This document shows positions 7,301-11,686 of a DNA stretch of 11,686 bases, piece after piece. The notes beneath the pieces are model-generated. The model saw nothing but the letters and a program-made list of their open reading frames with translations, was not told where the DNA came from and did no database searches. This stretch comes from Amoebophrya sp. AT5.2 (Eukaryota > Sar > Dinophyceae > Syndiniales > Amoebophryaceae): assembly GCA_005223375.1 (NCBI GenBank), contig RXOD01005990.1, positions 1 through 11,686 on the forward strand, given 5' to 3'. The position numbers and the translations under genes are program-made. Within the stretch, counting starts at the first letter, position 1; each line of letters starts with the position of its first letter.

Positions 7301-10300
7301 CATCTTCCGCCGGTGGCTGACCACTGGCAGTACGAGTTCTACCCGGATGGGCACCTCCTCGAAATGATTGAATCGCGGGGAGGTGTGGTGGCAATCGAGG
7401 ACCAGGACGGTCTGGAGGTGGACCGGGTGGGAGAAAGCAACATCAGAAGTTCATCGGCGCCTGCAGCAGAGGGAGAGCCAGATGACAACAACAGTTTTCC
7501 GGAACTTCGCGCGAGGCGGGACGTCTTCACTTCAGTAAGAAATGGCGTCTCGACTCACCGCGGCAAAAGTACTGGAAGCCAGTACTCCGACAAGCACAAG
7601 CGCACTTCTTGCGGAAAGGAGTTCACGAGCCTGCGGCGGTTTTTGCAGCATGCCGGAAACTGCGCGGGTAGGGTGGCTTCCAACTTCCGTTGGGGAAAGC
7701 GGGAAAGGGTGTCGCTCGACGTTCATCCGCCGGACCAGTCGCTGGGACTACGACGCGAACCAGGGCAAAATATCGTTTCCAGCAGGGCTTCAATCCGGAG
7801 CTCCGACGGCGGGTTCAGCGCGGAGGAGCAGGCACAACTACCGCGAGGAAGCATTGCGCTTGGCGGAATGGGAGACCAAGTTCCGTCGGCGGACGAAATG
7901 CGCCGCATGACGGGAAATATGGCGGAGATCGTTGCAGATCTTGTAGTTAGTGATGACGAAGACGAGCAGGTGGCGGCTACTGCCCCGGCAATGAATGCCC
8001 GCGCAGAGCGGCACGCCCGGCGTCAACAGCGGCTACAGGAGGCTGAGCGACGGGAACGTCTGAAGCGGTTAGACAAACCACTCGTGCGGAAGACGGGCGC
8101 CAAGCGTCCGAAGAACCGCGCGTTGCAGGTTTTTGCGGATGAGGACGATGAGTTGGCGTTTGACAGGGAGGAGCCCTCGGCGCCGGTCATGCCTGCTCCA
8201 CCAGTACAGCAGGAGCCTCTGCGTCAGCGCAGCCGACATTTGTTGAGCAGCAGCGTTGAGGAGTCCAAGTCTGCTGAAGATCGCCGGCCCTGGAAGGTTA
8301 GGCGCACAGACGGGGTTAGTGCAGATTCGCTCTACACCTACTCGAGCGAGCGACAGGCGCCACTGCGCGGCAGGCAAAACTTCAAGGTGGCGGACGGAGA
8401 GTCGTTCCTTTCAAATGGAGTGCTGCATCCGGCTGCATTGAAGGCACTAAACGCTTGCTCGGGGTCAGTTCAGGTCGGGGTGGAAAGTGGAAAAGTTTAT
8501 TTCTCCGCGGACGACAACGTCCCCGATGCTGATGCTGAGCGCGCAGTGGACTACAGCGTGCTGCCGCGCGTGAAGGAGCTGTTGGAAGCTGAAGCAGGAG
8601 GGAAACAGGTATACCGCCTGTGCCGGGGGTCGAACGACGTGTGCTTTTTGATGTCGCAGATGTGCAACGGGCGGTGCATACGAGGGGAGTTGAACGTCAA
8701 GGACAACCGCGACATTCGCCACGTCTGTACCGAGGCGCACTGTTTTCAGCACAAGCTCACCGGCCACCTCCCAACCGGCAGACGGGTCTTCGTGCGGTGG
8801 GGAGACGAGTTTGCCCCGATTTTCTGCAGGGAGGAGTCTGCGCGGGAGGAAATTCGCGGTACATGGGTGATCGCGATTTTTTACGAGGTCTGCGAAAACT
8901 CGCACGAGGCGATGGCACAGTGCACGGAGGGCAACAAGACCGGGACGATCGTCACCACCCTCAAAGACGCTGCCCGCCTCGGTTTTTTGGGGTATGTCTA
9001 CTCCGCCATGGCGAAGGAGGTGAAGACGGTCTATCGACACGGGGTGTTCGAGGACGAGACGTACCGGCTGGAGGAGCTTCGCGCGCAGAAGAAAAACATC
9101 GTGCCGAGTCGGATGTTATTAGCGATTAAAATAGATCGCATAACAGGGCAGGTGGTGAAGGTGAAGGGGAGATGGATTACACAGGGCTTTCGGGATCGGA
9201 GGTTCCACGGGGACGCCACAGAGAACATGCCCGCCCGGCGAAGCCACACCATCTCGGACGTGGCGGCGTCATTGATGGCGAACTACTTCCAGGCCAGACA
9301 GACCGTTAGCACCTTGAGTGACATCCTCGAGGCTTTCCTGAGGTCGAAGCGGATGCTGGACGTCTACGACCGTCGCGCGGACATTGAGGTGCTCTGCCAC
9401 ATCCCCGACGAGATCCAGGAGATTCAGATCGAGGGAGTCCCAGTGTTGGGGGAAGCAAAGAAGATGCGCGGCTTTCTGTACGGTCAGAAAGACGCGCCGG
9501 CGGGATGGGAGATTACCCTCTGGGACTATAGTTTAGGAATTGGCTTTGTGCAGTCCATGGTGGACCCCTGCCTCTTCCTTTATTATCCGAACAGTGTGGA
9601 ACTCGAGGTGCTGAAGCTGCCGGAAGAGACGCAAGTCAAGTACTTTCACGACAAGGTGCACGAAGTGCGGAAGTGCGAAGGAAGCGATCTTCGTGGGCGC
9701 GTCGCCATCTTGGAGCAGGGCGCGGCAAGCAGGGAGACCACCTTGGTGCCGTGCGACCTGAATAAAAGTTTTGTGAATCCGCATTCACAGTTGATCAATG
9801 ACCAATTGGTCCCCCACTCCCAACGGGAAGAAGAGCCGGATGGAATTTTTGGGGTCCACGTGGACGACCTGTGGAGTGGCGGCGGCCTGATGTTTTGGTT
9901 AAGATTGACTCTGCTTTTCGACGCGGTAGAGCTTGGCAGCTTCACCTACTTGCAGCCGGGGATGCGGGATTCCTACATCGGGAGGGAACTTTCCGTTGTT
10001 CCAGCTGCCATCGACCGGTGGAAGCTGCAGGAGTATCTCGGGGCGCATGCAGAGCGAACTGCAGAAGCTGGCATTACTTTTCCGCAAGCGGCAGTCGAGG
10101 CGCCGTCGGAGGACGAAGTCGCAGCAGCAGAACAGCAGAACAAAATCACGCGGCAGATGCGGCCGCGGGACTACCCAGAATCGCCAAAAGTGCAGTTCGA
10201 CCCGCTCTTGGTGCCGGCCAACTACCAGATGAAGCAGGAGGCCGTGTACTATATTGCCCAGGAGGCATACGCCGCCAAGCTCTCCCTCCTGCACAAGGAG

Positions 10301-11686
10301 GAGGTGGAGCAGTACTTTGAACAGAGGCGGAGGGCGGGGTCGAATAAATGGGCGCGAAAGAACGTCAAGAGCCCGTTCAAGGGCCGTCTTGGCGAACTGC
10401 TGTGGCTTAAGAGTAATGCAGTTATTTCCGCGACAGTTAGTATACTGGCGAGCGCCGGCCACGAGGCGGAGAAATGCGAATCTTTTGCCGAAGTGGATGG
10501 CTTTGTGGAGGACATCAACGGCGTGATCCTCCTGGCCCAGTGGGAGGAGATGAACACGCAGCGCATCTATCGACTCGGGAACCTCCGGGAGCTGTTTTTG
10601 GGGGGGGCTGCGGATGCCGGGATGGACCGGATCGGTGTGATGCCGTTTCTCGCGGCGCTGCAGCAGCCGCGGATCAACGCGCCCTCCAACATCAGCAAGA
10701 AGCCGGGGAGGGTGTTTTCGAGTTCAACAGGAATCGAAATTCTCGCACAAAAAGTGTGCTCGTCGGAGTTGGTGTTCATATTGCAAATCTTGTTGGATTT
10801 GGCACTATGTTCCATCGGCCGACCGCTGCTCCAGCTCTGCGATTCGCGGAACACGGTGTGCGAACCGCGGGAGCGGAATTTGAAACCTGATTTTCAGGGG
10901 CTGGCTGCGATGATTCGCGCCAAGCTCTTGGAAATGGGTCATATCGCCGGCGTCAAAATGTTCGTCGACGGCCTGACAAAGGACATCAGAACGGGATTGA
11001 TTTGGCTTCTGCACTTGGCGGCGAATTGGGGATTGCTCGACGAGGTGGTCTGGGAAACGGTGCAGGCGTTCACTCGCAAGGTGCTCTCCCGTGAAAAAGA
11101 GAAGACGCAGCTGCACCTCGAGGACGTGCTGTTCGTGGACGACGACGTGGAAGAAATACCGCCGCCGCTACCAGAAGCAGCTGACTCGAGGTTGTATTTT
11201 CTTTCGGCGAACGGGAATGGGTGGGTGCTGTCGACGGCGGGGCAGGACTACTGGTGGGAAGATGATGTAAAGGCGACACGGGAGTGTGTGCTGCCACGCG
11301 TGGCGCGGTTCACACCAGTTTCGAAGGCAATTCCTCCTCACCACGCGGCTGCGACCCTGACAGACGACAGGACCACTCACTACAGCTTCGTCGACGAGCC
11401 GAACTTTGAGCAGATCGCGCACGACAACTGGCGGTGGCCGAAGAGGAACCAACATGCTCGCATTTCGGGAGCCCGGAGGTGGACGGGATCAATATCGTTC
11501 TTCAAACAGCCGCCGTGTATCGGACGGTCCGTGCTGTTGCAGCCGGAGCAACATCTTCTTCCGGTTACGCCATCGACAGGTGAAGCAGGAGGAGGTGAAG
11601 TTAGTGCTTCGGCGGCAGCTGCGGATACGGGAACCGGTGCTCGACCAACAGAAAAAATGAGTGGTATTAAAATCACCCGGGACGCA
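4304..11686 (+). CDS. pol: Giant Copia-type Pol polyprotein (PR-IN-RT-RH), open to the window end
   Basis: The gag frame continues after TGA with 2461 uninterrupted codons and no stop before the window ends. The first in-frame ATG is only at 4719, so expression as a readthrough Gag-Pol fusion is most likely. Residues below count from the codon at 4304. The start carries a nuclear-localisation-like PKKKRK (6-11). A Ser/Thr/Gly/Ala-rich, probably disordered stretch follows to about 330. Then come protease (D336), integrase zinc region (about 615-655), DDE core (D683, D742, E778), SH3-like C-terminal domain (about 948-1003), a long charged linker with a broken zinc finger (about 1100-1120), a Cys/His-rich module (1440-1483), RT (about 1587-1900), RNase H (D2104, E2145, D2180) and an unassigned tail from about 2230. 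It is roughly twice the usual Copia Pol length. Some motif positions are degenerate, so activity is not certain, although the frame is fully maintained. Confidence 0.88.
5297..5665 (+). other. Pol: aspartic protease (retropepsin) domain with DSC active-site motif
   Basis: GLDSCSSHNPIPESIF (D336 encoded at 5309-5311) lines up with the xLDSGASHNxIP active-site loop of retropepsins. About 85 residues later NFPILLGQPFFW (from 5546) matches the conserved ILG-x-PFL segment near the protease C-terminus, and VNRGPHIFVQTFNIM fits the strand before it. This domain would mature Gag and Gag-Pol. The nearly invariant glycine after D-S/T is replaced by cysteine (TGT, one base from GGT). The assignment is by pattern; that unusual residue lowers certainty. 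Confidence 0.6.
6140..6660 (+). other. Pol: integrase zinc region and DDE catalytic core (rve)
   Basis: The N-terminal zinc region is recognisable as RRSLGHSKAAEFL (His at 6185-6187) and SCRFCQG (Cys at 6254-6256 and 6263-6265). The first histidine of HHCC is not at its usual place. The core has WLIDVVF (D683, 6350-6352), IFDLGQEFIS (D742, 6527-6529) and SKLERGNRQ (E778, 6635-6637), giving D-x58-D-x35-E, exactly the retroviral integrase spacing between the last two. The flanking IVDVCTRM and GGAPEMLIFDLGQEF match the usual lIvD-x-xTR and GxPxxixxDxGxEF patterns. It would catalyse insertion of the cDNA into the host genome. Confidence 0.88.
7139..7312 (+). other. Pol: integrase C-terminal SH3-like domain
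   Basis: YQIGDAVFVRRPVRGKF, then WHAGVITSVN, RTATINRNG and LHDVAHLPP follow the F-x-x-GDxVxVRR, WxxGxV, strand, xxxVxxLxP pattern typical of the beta-barrel that ends Ty1/Copia and Ty3 integrases. It is preceded by about 90 residues of basic helix (QERCRRVVLEKDIELLQRRR). It probably binds DNA or chromatin. The similarity in layout to the 80-aa leader ORF is noted separately. Confidence 0.6.
7601..7663 (+). other. Pol linker: C2HC zinc finger lacking its first cysteine
   Basis: The segment RTSCGKEFTSLRRFLQHAGN followed by C has the C-G-K-x-F-x5-L-x2-H-x3-C outline of a C2H2/C2HC finger: C1103, F, L, H1116 and C1120. The first ligand of the C-x2-C pair should be at residue 1100 but is Arg (CGC, 7601-7603), one transition from TGC. 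It therefore looks like a recently damaged or divergent finger between integrase and RT. Confidence 0.4.
7664..8420 (+). other. Pol linker: charged low-complexity segment
   Basis: This part of the Pol frame is rich in Arg, Glu, Asp, Ser and Ala, with no recognised domain. It includes an acidic patch (VSDDEDEQ), a basic amphipathic helix (RHARRQQRLQEAERRERLKR), a second acidic patch (FADEDDELAF) and a proline/glutamine stretch (PAPPVQQEPLRQ). It behaves like a disordered spacer with one probable coiled-coil helix. Confidence 0.5.
8621..8752 (+). other. Pol: Cys/His-rich module before RT, unassigned
   Basis: Within 44 residues there are cysteines encoded at 8621, 8642, 8663, 8675, 8726 and 8741, and histidines at 8720, 8738 and 8750. 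Local patterns are C-x6-C-x6-C-x3-C (ending MCNGRC) and H-x-C-x3-H-C-x2-H (HVCTEAHCFQH). This density suggests a metal-binding fold or disulfide-free structural module. No family is recognised and ordinary Copia elements have nothing comparable at this site. Confidence 0.35.
9062..10010 (+). other. Pol: Copia-type reverse transcriptase (RVT_2) with an internal insertion
   Basis: The order of motifs is AIKIDRITGQVVKVKGRWITQGF (the K-x-D-x-G-x-V-x-K-x-R-x-V-x-x-G-F region, from about 9120), STLSDILEAFLRS with the catalytic Asp1673 (9320-9322), CHIPDE, FLYGQKDAPAGWE (9470 on), GFVQSMVDPCLFLYY (to 9586) and GVHVDDLW with Asp1854-Asp1855 (9863-9868). All three catalytic aspartates are present, with HVDD for YVDD. 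Between DPCLFLYYP and the HVDD motif there are about 84 residues (9590-9838) where ordinary Copia RTs have a short turn. It copies element RNA into cDNA. Confidence 0.9.
10361..10990 (+). other. Pol: RT connection and RNase H domain
   Basis: GRLGELLWLKSNAVISATVS (from about 10367) corresponds to the Copia connection segment, in which the usual TRPD is replaced by SNAV. RNase H follows with AADAGMDR (Asp2104, 10613-10615), SSSTGIEILAQ (Glu2145, 10736-10738), LCDSRNTV (Asp2180, 10841-10843) and VKMFVDGLTKDI (10955-10984). The D-E-D acidic triad is intact and the VDGLTK end matches the ADxLTK signature of Copia RNase H. It degrades RNA in the RNA-DNA hybrid. A run of eight G at 10600-10607 does not disturb the frame. 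Confidence 0.85.
10991..11686 (+). other. Pol: unassigned C-terminal extension, truncated by the window
   Basis: Copia Pol proteins normally end shortly after the ADxLTK motif, but here the frame runs on for over 230 codons to the last base. The segment starts with hydrophobic helices (LIWLLHLAANWGLL), then an acidic stretch (FVDDDVEEIPPPLP), a tryptophan-rich part (NGNGWVLS, QDYWWEDD, NWRWPKRN) and an Ala/Gly/Thr-rich end. No domain is recognised. The true stop, any following ORF, the polypurine tract and the 3' LTR lie outside. Confidence 0.55.

Larger units (their letters stand above)
409..11686 (+). mobile_element. Giant Ty1/Copia-type LTR retrotransposon, 3' end outside the window
   Basis: The + strand carries gag, then protease, integrase, RT and RNase H in the Copia (Pseudoviridae) order. 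RT belongs to the RVT_2 type by its motifs: SDILEAFL (motif A), LYGQKDAPAGW, DPCLF and HVDD (motif C). The RNase H ends in VDGLTK, equivalent to the ADxLTK of Copia elements. The coding part visible here is 9.76 kb, far beyond the about 5 kb of a typical Copia element, and has only one in-frame stop, the gag terminator. The left boundary is uncertain and is set at the end of the upstream ORF; the true LTR start lies somewhere in 409-1325. No env-like gene is visible. Absence of disabling stops across 3252 codons argues for a young or recently active copy. Confidence 0.88.

Noticed and set aside
8620..9129. 169-codon + strand ORF in the frame offset from Pol
   Set aside because: Arg/Gly-rich shadow of the Pol frame, which contains recognisable sequence leading into RT over the same interval.
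10991..11686. Env-like glycoprotein following Pol
   Set aside because: The tail shows no signal peptide, no clear transmembrane anchor and no fusion-peptide-like segment, and it remains in the Pol frame.
1..11686. Dinoflagellate spliced leader, tRNA genes, CRISPR arrays or bacterial operon signals
   Set aside because: None were recognised on either strand; the content is eukaryotic retrotransposon sequence.

Overview
The window looks like nuclear DNA of a eukaryote, probably a protist. It is dominated by one very large Ty1/Copia-type LTR retrotransposon on the + strand. The domain order protease, integrase, reverse transcriptase, RNase H and the RVT_2-type motifs (LYGQKDAPAGW, DPCLF, HVDD, then VDGLTK) identify the superfamily. 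The host species cannot be fixed from this sequence, and no dinoflagellate spliced leader or other diagnostic tag was seen.

Layout. Positions 1-408 hold the end (or all) of an unrecognised basic ORF. Positions 409 to about 1325 are AT-richer, carry no gene, and contain promoter-like signals (phased AAATTC motifs, CCAAT, a TATA-like box); this is where a 5' LTR would be expected. Positions 1326-1927 form a leader with a 16-codon uORF, an 80-codon small ORF with an SH3-like pattern, splice-like signals and a perfect 8-bp hairpin. Gag (791 aa) occupies 1928-4303. From 4304 the same frame is open for 2461 codons to the last base of the window, encoding Pol; the 3' end of Pol and the 3' LTR lie outside.

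How it works together. Gag and Pol share one frame and are separated by a single UGA, followed by C and two predicted stem-loops. This suggests Gag-Pol is made by stop-codon readthrough, as in gammaretroviruses and alphaviruses, rather than by the frameshift of Ty1 or the splicing of Drosophila copia. Gag begins MGNSLS, which fits an N-myristoylation signal, continues with a long coiled coil and a capsid-like helical region, and ends in a CCCH-type zinc finger rather than a CCHC knuckle. Pol is unusually long: about 335 residues precede the protease, about 580 separate the integrase C-terminal domain from RT, about 84 are inserted inside RT, and at least 230 follow RNase H. The catalytic triads of integrase and RNase H and the RT aspartates are present, but the protease motif (DSC for DSG) and the first integrase zinc ligand deviate from consensus. 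These are sequence readings made by eye; no database search was possible.
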